64,000 bases of DNA from Nilaparvata lugens (GCF_014356525.2 NC_052514.1:4759253-4823252), one strand, 5' to 3'; counted from the first letter of the stretch, positions 24,459 through 35,185 are shown. Notes: a model not told the origin generated them from the sequence alone. Program-made: numbers and translations.

Positions 24459-25207
24459 CTAGCCGTCAGGCTCGCTTCGCTCGCCATATCCGTCTCTGGA
24501 CCCCCGACTGGATTGTCCAAGAATGAGATCAGCAGGCTCGCTTCGCTCGCCTGCATTTTTCATTTGAGCATTTTTATCATATTATGTTAGGACGATCCAG
24601 TCGGGGGTACAGACTAAACATCTGGCTAAACGGATATGGCGAGCCTGACGGCTAGTAATATAATATTACCAGGAATAGCTCTGATTGAAGTAGCAGTGCC
24701 CAATCAATTTTTCCGCAATAAATGCATTTCAATCTTCAACTTGGTGCCAACCTAACAAAGTCAACTCAACTTAATACCAACCTGACAAAATTATCAATTT
24801 AGTTACCATTTAACAACTACTGTTTCGAAGAGGTACTCTCTCTAGATTATAGTTCTATAACTTTTAGTTCTAACCTTTTATAGTTTATAAAAGCTTATAG
24901 ATTATTGTTCTAACCTTTTCAATTAGCCTTTTTTCAATTATAATTAAGAGAATAAGAAGAATATTCAATTATAATTGAGAGAATAAGAAGAATATACATG
25001 CTAAAAGACGAGCTTTAAATCCTTAAAAACCACCCTCAGAGTTAAAATATCCCCAAAAGATTTCTTGGTGCGCCTCTAAAGGGCCAACTGAACATACCTA
25101 CCAAATTTGAACGTTTTTGGTCCGGTAGATTTTTAGTTCTGTGAGTGAGTGAGTGAGTCAGTCAGTCAGTCAGAGAGTGAGTGCCATTTCGCTTTTATAT
25201 ATATAGA
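24459..25207 (-). mobile_element. Helitron-like element H, copy 2
   Basis: On the minus strand it starts TCTATATATATAAAAGCGAA and ends GCGAGCCTGACGGCTAG. Flanking bases are A (24458) and T (25208), as for Helitron insertion. Its 3' part (24,459-24,657) is palindromic with GCGAGC-type arms. Inverted relative to copy 1 at 16,637-17,420. Confidence 0.8.
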
Positions 25208-25559
25208 TGAGTAACAACTGTTAATGACTATAGTGACTAGTAGTTCTGTGAACAGGAGACCTCGCGCAGTTATAAACCGCAGCCTCCTCTTATACTGTCC
25301 ATCAGAGTAAATCCTGTCTGTATGTCGTGTCGGCGAGATATCGGTGTGAAAACGACTAATGGCTATTGGAGTTGGTGTATCAAAATTCTAACATCAAAAG
25401 CTAATCTCCTTCAAGACATACAGCCCGAGTTCAAAACAGAGAAAGTTCGAGAGACAATGCTTTGTTATTTTAGTTATTAAATGCATGCGTTATTGCACAC
25501 AATTAATAGTTAATTTAATAGTGCATGAAATTGCATTCAATGAGGCATGCAGTTAATAG
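25208..25559. other. Fragment of repeat X end (minus), otherwise unassigned
   Basis: ACTAGTAGTTCTGTGAACAG near 25,235 is the inverted end of repeat X. The remainder is unassigned. Confidence 0.45.
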
Positions 25560-25954
25560 TTGACCGAGCGAAGTGAACTCTAAGATCCAAGTCGACGGTT
25601 TGACATTTCTCTTAATGTTCAAATGTTTACGCATTTACGGCGAAGCGCGATAATAGATTTTCATGAAATTTGACAGGTATGTTCCTTTTTTGATTGCGCG
25701 TCGACGTATATACAAGGTTTTTGGAAATTTTGCATTTCAAGGATAATATAAAAGGAAAAAGGAGCCTCCTTCATACGCCAATATTACAGTAAAAATCAGA
25801 CTATAGAATTATTCATCATAAATCAGCTGATAAGTGATTACACAGATGTGTGGAGAAGCCAGTCTATTGCTGTATTCCCATAAGGTCTATAGTTTCAATC
25901 AGGTACTTGTGGATGAGAATACTGCGTGAGGTCTACTGTTCACAGAACTACTAG
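25560..25954 (+). repeat. Repeat X, copy 2
   Basis: The complete-looking copy: GACCGAGCGAAGTGAACTCT at the left, CACAGAACTACTAG before T at the right, non-coding. Confidence 0.7.
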
Positions 25955-26042
25955 TCTACACAGCAGCTGATTTTTTACCAAGTTACATTGAGATATTGAA
26001 TTGCATGCGTCATGGCATGCAATTTATAATCCACTCGACAGT

Positions 26043-26296
26043 TGATTTATGATGAATAATTCGATAGTCTGATTTTTACTCTAATATTGGCGTATGAAGG
26101 AGGCTCCTTTTTACTTTTATATTATCCTTGAAATGCAAGATTTCTCAAAACTCTGTATATACGTCGACGCGCAATTTGAAAAGGAACATACCTGTAAAAT
26201 TTCATGAAAAATTATAACCGCGTTTCGCCGTAAATGCGCAACATATAAACATTCAAACATCGACTTGAATCTTAGACCTCACTTCGCTCGGTCAAT
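26043..26296 (-). repeat. Repeat X, copy 3, inverted and partial
   Basis: Ends ACCTCACTTCGCTCGGTC at 26,278-26,295. It lies tail-to-tail with copy 2, so the pair forms an inverted repeat of about 250-bp arms. Confidence 0.7.
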
Positions 26297-26960
26297 CAAT
26301 GATACCAGAAAAAGTTCGAATTTTACTGATTATTACGATTTTTTCTGGGAATAATATTCACTACAGTTGCAAAATTGTTCTTGTCAAATTTTGATAGAGC
26401 TATAGTTTCAATAGCTCTGTTTCATAGAACAGAGAGAAACACCTGCTTATTTGAGTGCAATGCTCTCCTTCTGAGTTTTATAACAGAATCGGAGATTTCA
26501 TGGGCCATAACCTCGTTTTTATGACGTCTTACCCTGGAAATGAGGAAGATTGAACTCTAGAGCCATATGTGTACGAGAGTAAAAATGTGTGAAATTGTAG
26601 AAATTTAGAGCTAAAAAATAGAGCTGTAAATAAGAGCTGAATAATTTTGAGTTGTAAATTTAAAAAACGAGCTCCACATGAAACTGTGACAAATTGCCAC
26701 TTGAGTTTTTGCTTCAACATAACAATAGAACTTTGAATTAAGGCTTCAACTACTTCTTAAGAATTATCATCGTTATTCTGTAATTGGCGATGGTAAAAAT
26801 AATTCACTTGTTTGCGATTCGAGTTGATCACCTGATAAAAAATAGTTTGCCATCCTTGTCTGTCAATAGACAAGGCAGATAGCTCCATCATTTTTCAACA
26901 CCACACTGTTGCCAAATCGTTTGCAATCTATTAAAAGGTTGTATCATTACATTTCAAGTT
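26297..26960. other. No gene recognised
   Basis: Unassigned apart from a degraded MITE fragment near 26,830-26,940. Confidence 0.4.
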
Positions 26961-27208
26961 ATATCTGATAGGATATGTCGTCCTTTACGGTGGACGGGAC
27001 ATATTCTGAGGAAAGAAGAAAGCGCTCTGGAATAATTAATCCTATAGGAAGGAGACCAGCTGGAAGGCCAAAAACTAGATCGTGGGACCAGGTCCGGAAA
27101 AATATGAGGAGGATGGGCCTAAAAGAGGCCACGCGGGTGACCGAAACTTTTGGAGAGGCTTAGTTGATGAGGCCAAGTACCGACTGGGGTAAGAGTGGCC
27201 ACCGCAGT

Positions 27209-27211
<3 letters not shown>
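26961..27211 (+). pseudogene. LINE C-terminal fragment with (AAG)n tail
   Basis: Contains a GRRPAGRPKTR block followed by DQVRKNMRRMGLKEA, the end of LINE endonuclease-reverse transcriptase proteins of the same broad type as at 6472-6950. Frames change at least twice (before 26,975 and near 27,145), and RT motifs are missing. GCAGTAAGT leads directly into the AAG tract, so I read the microsatellite as the element's own tail after expansion. Confidence 0.7.
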
Positions 27212-27242
<31 letters not shown>

Positions 27243-27797
27243 AAGAAGAAGAAGAAGAAGAAGAAGAGAAGAAGAAGACGAGAGAAGAAGAAGAAGAAGA
27301 AGAAGAGAAGAAGAAGAGAAAGAAGAAGAAGAAAGAAGAAGAAGAAGAAGAAGAAGAAGAAGAAGAAAGAAGAAAAGAAGAAGAAGAAGAAGAAGAGAAA
27401 AGAAGAAGAAGAAGAAGAAGAAGAAGAGAGAAAAGAAGAAGAAGAAGAAGAAGAAGAAGAAGAAGAAGAAGAGAAGAAGAGAAGAGAAGAAGAAGAAGAA
27501 GAGAAGAAGAAGAAGAAGAAGAAGAGAAGAAGAAGAAGAAGAAGAAGAAGAAGAAGAGAAAGAAGAAGAAGAAGAAGAGAGAAGAAAGAAGAAGAAGAAG
27601 AAGAAGAAGAAGAAGAAGAAAGAAGAAGAAGAAGAAGAAGAAGAAGAAGAAGAAGAAGAAGAAGAAGAAGAAGAGACGAAGAAGAAGAAGAAGAAGAAGA
27701 AGAAGAAGAAGAAGAAGAAGAAGAAGAAGAAGAAGAAGAAGAAGAAGAAGAAGAAGAAGAAGAAGAAGAAGAAGAAGAAGAAGAAGAAGAAGAAGAT
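27212..27797. repeat. Large (AAG)n microsatellite
   Basis: About 590 bp of GAA/TTC with occasional AG or AAAG interruptions. Open frames on both strands (Glu/Lys/Arg and Ser/Leu/Phe runs) are artefacts. Long GAA tracts can adopt triplex structures. Confidence 0.97.
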
Positions 27798-28260
27798 GGA
27801 GAAGAATATGTAAGGATGATGTAGTTTATTTTGCTGTATTTCGCTGATGTAAACAATAAAGCTTGATTTTATTTGATATAGCCTGATTAACTATATAGCC
27901 TATTAGCCCAATAATTTATTTGTAGTTTCAATTATGAAAATCCACCATTAAACCAAGAAAAGATAATAATAAATTTTCTTCTAGAATATAATATAATTGA
28001 TCATTATAGGAAAGAATAATTATAAAAGGAACGATAACCTATAAATTGAATGTCAGATATACTAGGATACGCCAACGAACTAAGATCACAGCTATCTACT
28101 ATGGAAGGCAGTGGAAATAGAATATTTGCCAATATGTCGTCCTTTGTTCCTATGCACTGGCTCCATTACGAGTATCTCACAATGGTATTTTTTCACCACA
28201 GAATATTTAATTCGTATTTTGAATAGTAAATAGTGAATGACAGATTCTTCCGCTTCTTTT
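27798..28260. other. No gene recognised
   Basis: AT-rich spacer between the AAG and CTT tracts. Confidence 0.5.
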
Positions 28261-28440
28261 TCCTCTAACTTCTTCTCCTTCTTCTTCTTCTTCTTCTTCT
28301 TCTTCTTCTTCTTCTTCTTGATCTTCTTCTTCTTCTTCTTCTTCTTCTTCTTCTTCTTCTTCTTCTTCTTTTTCTTTTTCTTTTTCTTTTTCTTTTTCTT
28401 TTTCTTCTTCTTCTTCTTTCTTCTTCTTCTTCTTCTTCCT
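28261..28440. repeat. (CTT)n microsatellite
   Basis: About 180 bp, including a CTTTTT-rich block. It is in the opposite strand sense to the AAG tract 0.5 kb away. Confidence 0.95.
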
Positions 28441-28560
28441 CTCTTATTTATTCTCCATCTTCTCTCTTATTCATTCTTCTTCTTTATCTTCCTCTTTTCT
28501 ATTATTCTTCTACTTCCCCTTCTTCTCCTTTCTGCAGACCTTGATAGAAGTTGTAAATTA

Positions 28561-28650
28561 AATGTGCAAAACCTAGCTAGGGAGTTCGAAATCCTAGAAA
28601 ATGCGCAAAACCTAGCTAGGAAGATCAAAATCCTAGAAAATGCGCAAAAA
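28561..28650. repeat. 39-bp tandem repeat, about 2.3 copies
   Basis: ATGCGCAAAACCTAGCTAGG-based units; CCTAGCTAGG is itself a palindrome. Confidence 0.85.
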
Positions 28651-28886
28651 ATAAAAAAGAAATCTCTCTCGAGTAGAATAAAGGCAGAGAGTTCGGGAGA
28701 ACTCTGTATTATATTGAGGATATCACGTGTGCAATATGCATAGAATGGAATAAATTAATGAGATGAAATGAAGTATTGAAATAAAGTTTATTTTTAAAAA
28801 CCAATCGCAATTACAATGAAATAATGGAATAAAGTTTATTTTTTAAAACCAATTACAAGTATTTGAATAAAATAAAACCATTCCAT

Positions 28887-29150
28887 GATATAGGTATCAT
28901 TTTTTCCAAACATTTTATTCCACAAATAAATTGTATAGCGAAACAATTGTATAGGTAATTAGTCACTTTTCATATTCAATGGTAACTGTAGGAAAAATTG
29001 AATGTGAAATACGTGTTTAATTAAATATTTCACATTAAGTTTTTCCTACAGTTACCATTGAATATGAAAAGTGAGTAATTACCTATACAATTGTTTCACT
29101 ATACAATTTATTTGTGGAATAAAATGTTTGGAAAAAATGATACCTATATC
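28887..29150. repeat. Near-perfect 125-bp palindrome
   Basis: Arms 28887-29011 and 29026-29150 pair with four mismatches and no gaps, around a 14-base loop. A fragment of one arm (CCTACAGTTACCATTGAATA) recurs at 54,490-54,510, so the sequence is a dispersed foldback element and not a single assembly fold. Confidence 0.95.
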
Positions 29151-29387
29151 ATCTCTACTTTGGGTTAATGATGCTGGCCAGCCTGAAACAAACAAAATGA
29201 TTCATCATTATTAACAATAATTTCTCAATTCGATCTTACAAAACCTCAAAACCATCAACATGAATAGAATAGAATACGTTCATCCACCAATAAATACAAT
29301 TCAATGTACATTAGGTGTCGTCAAGAATAATCCCATAAAACTACTGAGCCATTATAAATATATATTATCACACAAAATAAGTATTCA

Positions 29388-32204
29388 CTACATCGACAGG
29401 CAAATTGAAAAATTCCCTACATTATATAATGGGTTCTCTGTTAGCAGCTTTTTAACTTGAGTTTTAAAACGGGCTTGATTCATATATCTCACACTAACAG
29501 GCAGCTTATTGAATGCCTTGATTGATAATATTCTATAATGTCCTTGAAGTTTTTTTAACCTGACAAAAGGAACATTCAGATGACATGCTTGTCTGGTGAA
29601 ATGCCCGTGTATCTCAGACCTACATTCAAGAACATCCAACTCGTCCCTGACCCTGACCAGGAGTCGCATGACGTACAGGCTGAACACAGTCATAACCTCC
29701 AACGAAACAAATATTGGGCGACAATGAGCGAGGTAGTCAGCATTGGCCATAAGCCTCACTACTTTTTTCTGAAGAAGCAGCACCCTACTGGTATTGGCTG
29801 CTCCACCCCATAGGATAAGCCAATATTGAATTAAACTCTGGAAAAACCCGAAGTAGGACGTCCTCAAATATTGCTGAGGAACAAGAGTTCTAAGACGTCT
29901 TATAAGAAAAACCACTCTACTGAGCCGACCACATAACCAGTCAATGTGACATGTCCATGTTAATTTTGTATCTAGAATAATACCAAGTAGCTTAGCTGAA
30001 GTGATTTCATCTTTTATATTTTTCAAATTAAAAATAATTGACTTGGTTTTTTCTCGATTTAATAAGAAGTAGTTTGCCCGAAACCAAGAAGAAATGTCGT
30101 TTTGAGCATCAACCATCCTTTCCCTTAATATATCCAGATTTGCATCACATGAAAGTAATGATGTGTCATCAGCATAGCTCACTATCCTACTATCCACACT
30201 CACTCTAATATCATTTGTCATTATTATAAAAAGCAATGGCCCCAGATTCGATCCCTGTGGGACGCCATATTTCACATATCTTGGATGAGAGAAGACACCA
30301 TTAACACAAACCGTCTGCCTACGATCTGTCAAATATGATCTCAACAGCTGATTGCTCTTTTCCTCAATGCCAAAGGGTTCAAGCTTAGCCAACAATATAT
30401 CATGGTCAACAACATCAAATGCACGGCTCAGATCGCACATGGTTACTCCAGCAAGGCTATTCATCTCAAAACTCTTCAAAATATCCGTCACCAAACTCTC
30501 CACAGCTTCAATTGCTGACCGACCAGACCTGAATCCATACTGGGAAGATGTGAATATATTCTTGCTTTCAAAATATTCATACAATGCTATTGCCATACCA
30601 GTCTCAAAAACCTTTGCAAATATTGATCCTACTGATATAGGTCGAAAATTGGCAGGATCGTCCCAGCTCCCTTTCTTATGAACTGGCACAGTCTTGGAAT
30701 GCTTCAGAATGTTGGGGAAAACTGCATCGTCAATACAGGCATTAATACAATTTGTAAGAGGAGTCACAATAAAAGCAATCACAGCTCTAATTAAGGAGCT
30801 TGAAAGATCATATATGTCCCTACTTTTGCTGTTTTTAATTTTCAATACTATGCTTTCAACAGTCTTGAAAGAGAGTGGCCTGAATCTGAATGTGGAAACC
30901 GGAGCAGAACTCCTGGCAAGTAATTGCACAGCTGACACTGGAGGAGTATCAATCCTTTCACGTATATGGAGAACAGACGAGACAAAAAAATCATTAAATT
31001 CATCAGGTGTGACTGGCGTATTTCGTATTGTTTGTCTTGAAGGCTTAGATACTTCCCGGATAATGCTCCAAGCCGTAGAACACTTATTAGAAGCCCTCTC
31101 AATTTTGAGTGCATTGTACTGCAAATTAGCCTGTCTCAGTTCATGTCTGTACAGCTTATGTACAGATTTAAACACACGTTGATCATGTGGTGATTGACTC
31201 AATCTATACTTATCATATGCTATCAAGACACAATTCCTAAGAGCCAGTACAGACTGATTTATCCAATCAGGCATTCCTCTTTTTTTTGTGAAACTCCTTT
31301 GTTTTGACAATCTAGCAGGAAAGAATTCATGGAAGAGCCTCATGAAAAGGTCAATGAAAGCAATGAAATTCTCCTCTCCCCCGGAGAAAATCAAAACATT
31401 GGGCCACTCAATCGCACTGAGACTATGACAGAAAATTTCAATTCTATCCTGTGTTATAGGTCTTATCAGTCTGGGGGGACAATTTGAATCATTAGGTCCA
31501 CCTTCCCAACTGCGTCCCTCATCATTCACAGTTTCCTTGAAAGACACCGAAAAGTGATCACACAAAACGTAATCCCTTACTTCCACCAAGTACAAACCAG
31601 AATCTAAGTTGGTTGCTACATTATCCAGACAGGTTTGACTCCGAGTTGGTTCAAAGTTGGTCAGGTGTAAGTCATTTGATCTTAAAGTGTTTCTGAAATC
31701 GATTGTTTCTCTAGCAGTAGAATTCATTACATTTATATTAAAGTCACCCCCCACAACAAAATCATATTTGGGTCGATATTTAGCTAGTGATGTTAAGAGC
31801 CTATCAAATTTGGCAAAGAACAAACCCAAATCACCATTTGGTGATCGATATACAGCCAATATAACAATTCTCTGCACAGGAAGAATCACACAGGCGAATT
31901 CATTATGCAATTCTGAACAATACCCCTCAACATCAATTTCTCTAATTGGATAACAAGAAGCATCTGAAGCAAACATAGCGACACCACCATGACTTTTCTC
32001 TTTTCTACAGAAAGCAGCTATTAAGGAATAGTCACTGATTCTAGCCACTTCAAGCTCTTCAGCTCGCATCCAGTGCTCTGTAAAACATATAATATCATAC
32101 TCATCTTCAAAATTCAACATTTCAACATCATAAATCTCATTATTCAATGATTGAACATTACAAAAAAGAACACTCAATCTAGGAGCTTCTGTCTTATCAA
32201 TCAT
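29388..32204 (-). CDS. CR1-like LINE ORF2: endonuclease-reverse transcriptase, intact
   Basis: A 938-codon frame with no breaks. The AP-endonuclease-like domain (about 10-222) has FCNVQS (N16), FTEHW (E43), GGDFNIN (D154, N156) and CDHF (D216, H217). The reverse transcriptase (about 500-760) has NFRPISVGS (519-527), CDLSRAFD (D591), GVPQGSNLGPLLF and catalytic YADD (677-680). A C-terminal region with VVFLIRRL and AFNKLPVSVRY blocks follows. The start ATG (32204-32202) overlaps the ORF1 stop in ATGA, so translation probably depends on termination and re-initiation. All catalytic residues are present, so this copy could supply enzyme. The esterase-type ORF1 upstream places it near CR1; the clade is inferred. 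Confidence 0.95.
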   Translation of the reverse strand: MIDKTEAPRLSVLFCNVQSLNNEIYDVEMLNFEDEYDIICFTEHWMRAEELEVARISDYSLIAAFCRKEKSHGGVAMFASDASCYPIREIDVEGYCSELHNEFACVILPVQRIVILAVYRSPNGDLGLFFAKFDRLLTSLAKYRPKYDFVVGGDFNINVMNSTARETIDFRNTLRSNDLHLTNFEPTRSQTCLDNVATNLDSGLYLVEVRDYVLCDHFSVSFKETVNDEGRSWEGGPNDSNCPPRLIRPITQDRIEIFCHSLSAIEWPNVLIFSGGEENFIAFIDLFMRLFHEFFPARLSKQRSFTKKRGMPDWINQSVLALRNCVLIAYDKYRLSQSPHDQRVFKSVHKLYRHELRQANLQYNALKIERASNKCSTAWSIIREVSKPSRQTIRNTPVTPDEFNDFFVSSVLHIRERIDTPPVSAVQLLARSSAPVSTFRFRPLSFKTVESIVLKIKNSKSRDIYDLSSSLIRAVIAFIVTPLTNCINACIDDAVFPNILKHSKTVPVHKKGSWDDPANFRPISVGSIFAKVFETGMAIALYEYFESKNIFTSSQYGFRSGRSAIEAVESLVTDILKSFEMNSLAGVTMCDLSRAFDVVDHDILLAKLEPFGIEEKSNQLLRSYLTDRRQTVCVNGVFSHPRYVKYGVPQGSNLGPLLFIIMTNDIRVSVDSRIVSYADDTSLLSCDANLDILRERMVDAQNDISSWFRANYFLLNREKTKSIIFNLKNIKDEITSAKLLGIILDTKLTWTCHIDWLCGRLSRVVFLIRRLRTLVPQQYLRTSYFGFFQSLIQYWLILWGGAANTSRVLLLQKKVVRLMANADYLAHCRPIFVSLEVMTVFSLYVMRLLVRVRDELDVLECRSEIHGHFTRQACHLNVPFVRLKKLQGHYRILSIKAFNKLPVSVRYMNQARFKTQVKKLLTENPLYNVGNFSICLSM

Positions 32205-32740
32205 TCTACTTGAGATTGAACCCCTAAAAAAGTCGAATCAGATGAAGTGGGAGAAGTGGCTGATTGCACAGATTCCTGCTCTACACGAGAAATAATACGA
32301 TTGAATAGATATCTAAGCTTCCGGGATCCTCTCCTATTAAGATGCAACCCATCTCGCCCAATGTCCCTATCGAAAACCCAACAATTAGGATCTACAAATA
32401 TTGTGCAATCAGACTGTGCACAATGCCATTCAATGGCACCATTTATTGCATCAATATACCTCATGTCTATGTCACGTCTATGCAGTAAACCGCTCACCAC
32501 CAGCGTAGCTGTTTGGAATGTATTCCTAGCCATTTTAATTAGAGCTTTCATTTTAATGCCCAGGTCGTCTGGAGTTCTTGTATTCCAAGCATCATTAGTC
32601 CCTACATTCAGCAAAACCACATTATAAACATCCTTATATAATTTCAAAGAGTTCTTCAAATCGTCAATACCAATTCCCGGTGAGCTCACAATACATGTAT
32701 TATCATTCAAAATATTGTCAGATTTCAGGTGTTTAATCAT
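32201..32740 (-). CDS. CR1-like LINE ORF1, SGNH/GDSL esterase-type part
   Basis: This 179-codon frame carries NVGTND (46-50, SGNH block III) and DGLHLNRRG (130-138, block V, with the D and H of the catalytic triad). Esterase domains of this kind are known from ORF1 of CR1-like LINEs, where their role is unclear. The block I serine motif would lie just upstream of the first ATG. There the sequence has a run of five G (32746-32750 region) that puts the preceding codons in another frame, so this ORF1 looks frameshifted at its most important residue. It overlaps ORF2 by four bases (ATGA). Confidence 0.85.
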   Translation of the reverse strand: MIKHLKSDNILNDNTCIVSSPGIGIDDLKNSLKLYKDVYNVVLLNVGTNDAWNTRTPDDLGIKMKALIKMARNTFQTATLVVSGLLHRRDIDMRYIDAINGAIEWHCAQSDCTIFVDPNCWVFDRDIGRDGLHLNRRGSRKLRYLFNRIISRVEQESVQSATSPTSSDSTFLGVQSQVE

Positions 32741-33355
32741 GGAATCCCCCTATAATGAGGCTCTTGAATGCTTTCCTATTTTCGTGTGCGGAATCCCCTG
32801 ACCTTCCCCCGCAATGACTGGATATTCCCTCTGTATTCTCAACATTATCATTTATCAGCTGTTTTTTCATCCTTATGACTCAGCTAAAGTGTTCAGACTT
32901 ATGATTCTACCCTGTAACACTAAGTTGTCCATCTCCAATGTCCTTATTGTGGATATCATCTCCTTTATCTGTAACTCCATGTCAATAATTTGTTTTGTCA
33001 ATTCTACCACGCGCATGTCACCTTCACGACTCCTTATTGGAGGTACATCTACACTCGTATTCCCCTCAATCAAGGAGGTATCGGGTGCTTTATCCAGTTC
33101 AAGCTCAGTAGCCTCCAGTTCAACTGATCTTTTTATCAACTTAGTCTTTATATGCTCCAACTCAACAATCTTGGAGCGTATGAAGCTCAACTCAGCTTTA
33201 CTATCGTCAAATGTTGGGAGAGGGAAATTATACACTTAAATCCTTATCACTACTTAGTCTCTCAGGTTCAGAATTTTCAGAATCTAGATCCAGATTTGTG
33301 CGCTGAATAAAATCATCATTATCATCATCATCATTATCACCATCATTATCACCAT
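32741..33355 (-). pseudogene. CR1-like LINE ORF1 N-terminal part, frameshifted
   Basis: Three pieces in alternating frames: an acidic segment (Asp run and LDLDSENSEPERL, to about 33,240), a coiled-coil-like segment of 120 codons (33,235-32,873, Leu/Ile/Glu/Lys heptad character), and a short segment from ATG 32,870 reaching the G-run near 32,745. A stop (TAA at 32,873) and an ATG five bases later separate the last two. Coiled-coil plus esterase fits LINE ORF1, but in this copy the chain cannot be read continuously. Sequencing error in homopolymers is an alternative to true decay. Confidence 0.6.
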
Positions 33356-33356
33356 C
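33310..33356. repeat. ATC/ATT-rich microsatellite
   Basis: Repeated ATCATCATT units. They encode the Asp-rich run of LINE ORF1 on the minus strand. Confidence 0.8.
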
Positions 33357-33548
33357 TCATGAAAAATAATGAGACAATTAGAATCACATGTGTAAGAGGA
33401 ATTGTAATGAATTTGACTTATCAAAGTTGGATTGCCACTTATCAGTGACCAGCACCGGCACATTGAAAATGAGATTACCATGAGTTCCGATTGGACTGTT
33501 CACACTCAACACGACAGAGCAGGGGCGGTCTTGCCAGGTCGGCTGGTC

Positions 33549-33644
33549 GGGGATTCCCGAGGACAACGGGGCCCCCAAAATGTAAGGCATGCCTTCGGGG
33601 ATCCCCGAGGATAAGGGGGCCCCCAAAATGTAAGGCATGCCTTT
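33549..33644. repeat. 48-bp tandem duplication
   Basis: Two units starting GGGGATTCCCGAGG / GGGGATCCCCGAGG and ending AAGGCATGCCTT; a local GC peak, several short palindromes. Confidence 0.9.
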
Positions 33645-33810
33645 GCAAATTCACTTGGACTTCATATGTTTTTTCGTAGTAAGGAGGTAAAGGGATATTC
33701 AATTCTGAGCAACCAAACCAAAACAAAGGATCTTGTGGGCGCATAAGCCACGAAATGTGTTTTTTTATAAAGAAACCCATTTTAATTTTAGTTACTCCCA
33801 ATTGCGAATT

Positions 33811-34675
33811 CAGAAAAGTATTTTCTCATGAAATTACCTACAAATATTTTTAATAATAATTAGATACCAAATGCCACTAATTTTTAGACATATTATATAC
33901 TCCAAAACGGTGTAAAAATCAGTTATTAGGCATCACTTTATACAAAATTTTCCAGGAGAGAGCCCCCGGAATAATTCAGAGAAGTATTTTCTCATAAAAT
34001 TACCTACAAATATTTTCAATAATAAGCTAAATGCCACTAATTTTTAGACATATTTATTATATATACTCCAAAACGGTGTAAAAATCAGTTATTAGGCATC
34101 AATTTATACAAAATTTTCCGGGAGAGAGCCCCCGGACCCTCACCCCTCTCGCTGAGGGTTATTCGATACTCCCTGACCCACCGGTGGGGGGGTGAGGGTC
34201 GGGGGTTCTCTCCCGGAAAATTTTGTATAAATTGATGCCTAATAACTGATTTTTACACCGTTTTGGAGTATATAATATGTCTAAAAATTAGTGGCATGTG
34301 GTAGCTTATTATTAAAAATATTTGTAGGTAATTTTATGAGAAAATACTTTTCTGAATTATTCCGGGGGCTCTCTCCCGGAAAATTTTGTATAAATTGATG
34401 CCCAATAACTGATTTTTACACCGTTTTGGAGTATATAATATGTCTAAAAATTAGTGGCATTTAGCTTATTATTAAAAATATTTGTAGGTAATTTTATGAG
34501 AAAATACTTTTCTGAAGTATTCCGGGGGCTCTCTCCGGGAAAATTTTGTATAAATTGAAGCCCAATAACTGATTTTTACACCGTTTTGGAGTATATAATA
34601 TGTCTAAAAATTAGTGGCATTTAGCTTATTATTAAAAATATTTGTAAGTAATTTTGTGAGAAAATACTTTTCTAA
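33811..34675. repeat. Inverted array of about 160-bp units
   Basis: Two units in one orientation (about 33,811-33,972 and 33,973-34,134), a GC-rich centre, then three in the opposite orientation (about 34,200-34,361, 34,362-34,521 and 34,522-34,675). Each unit contains GGGGGCTCTCTCCCGGAAAA, ACTGATTTTTACACCGTTTT and AAATATTTGTAGGTAATTTT. The centre (34,130-34,215) is itself inverted, with CCCTCACCCC opposite GGGGTGAGGG. No coding. Confidence 0.95.
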
Positions 34676-34937
34676 ATATTCTCACTGTAACGGTCACCTT
34701 TCTCTGTCACTCACTGATATGTGAAAATCCAGCTACGAGTTGGGGCTCCGTTTACGGGACACGATTTGGCAACCGTGGAAAATGAATTTGGTTCTGATGG
34801 AAATTTTCACGATTTAGGTACTTGTCGCATCTTAATAAACTTAGCAGAAACTCCATGCTGCACCATTGTTTATGTTTATGTTTTGAAGGGACGGATTCAA
34901 AGATCCGAAGGTTCAAAGAACCTCACACGTCAACCGA
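34676..34937. other. No gene recognised
   Basis: Short spacer before the LINE remnant. Confidence 0.4.
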
Positions 34938-35185
34938 AGCTTATTGTGTGTCCCAAAGTATGTTAGGCAAACCAACTCCCGTGTCTTTTACAAGGTCCAG
35001 GAGTTTCTTCCCTATACCAACACCCCATTCCTCACCTGGTTGCTTACAGCCAAACGAAGAGCCTTTCTTCTAGCTCCAAGACTTTCGCAATCCAGTATGA
35101 TATGCTTAGCAGTCTCTTCAGACTATGTTGCACCAATAGCTACAGAGTATAGACTGTCTATTGGTTGTAAATGATAACGTCGATA
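34938..35185 (-). pseudogene. LINE ORF2 C-terminal remnant
   Basis: Minus-strand codons give SEETAKHIILDCESLGARRK, then after a frame change IGKKLLDLVKDTG and a stop near 34,938. An ET..H...C..L..R pattern is usual at the C-terminal cysteine-histidine motif of R1/Jockey-like LINEs. Here the first cysteines are lost and at least one stop and one shift interrupt it. Confidence 0.65.

Noticed and set aside
27119..27856. 245- and 209-codon frames over the AAG tract
   Set aside because: Low-complexity Ser/Leu/Phe and Glu/Lys/Arg runs on both strands produced by the microsatellite.
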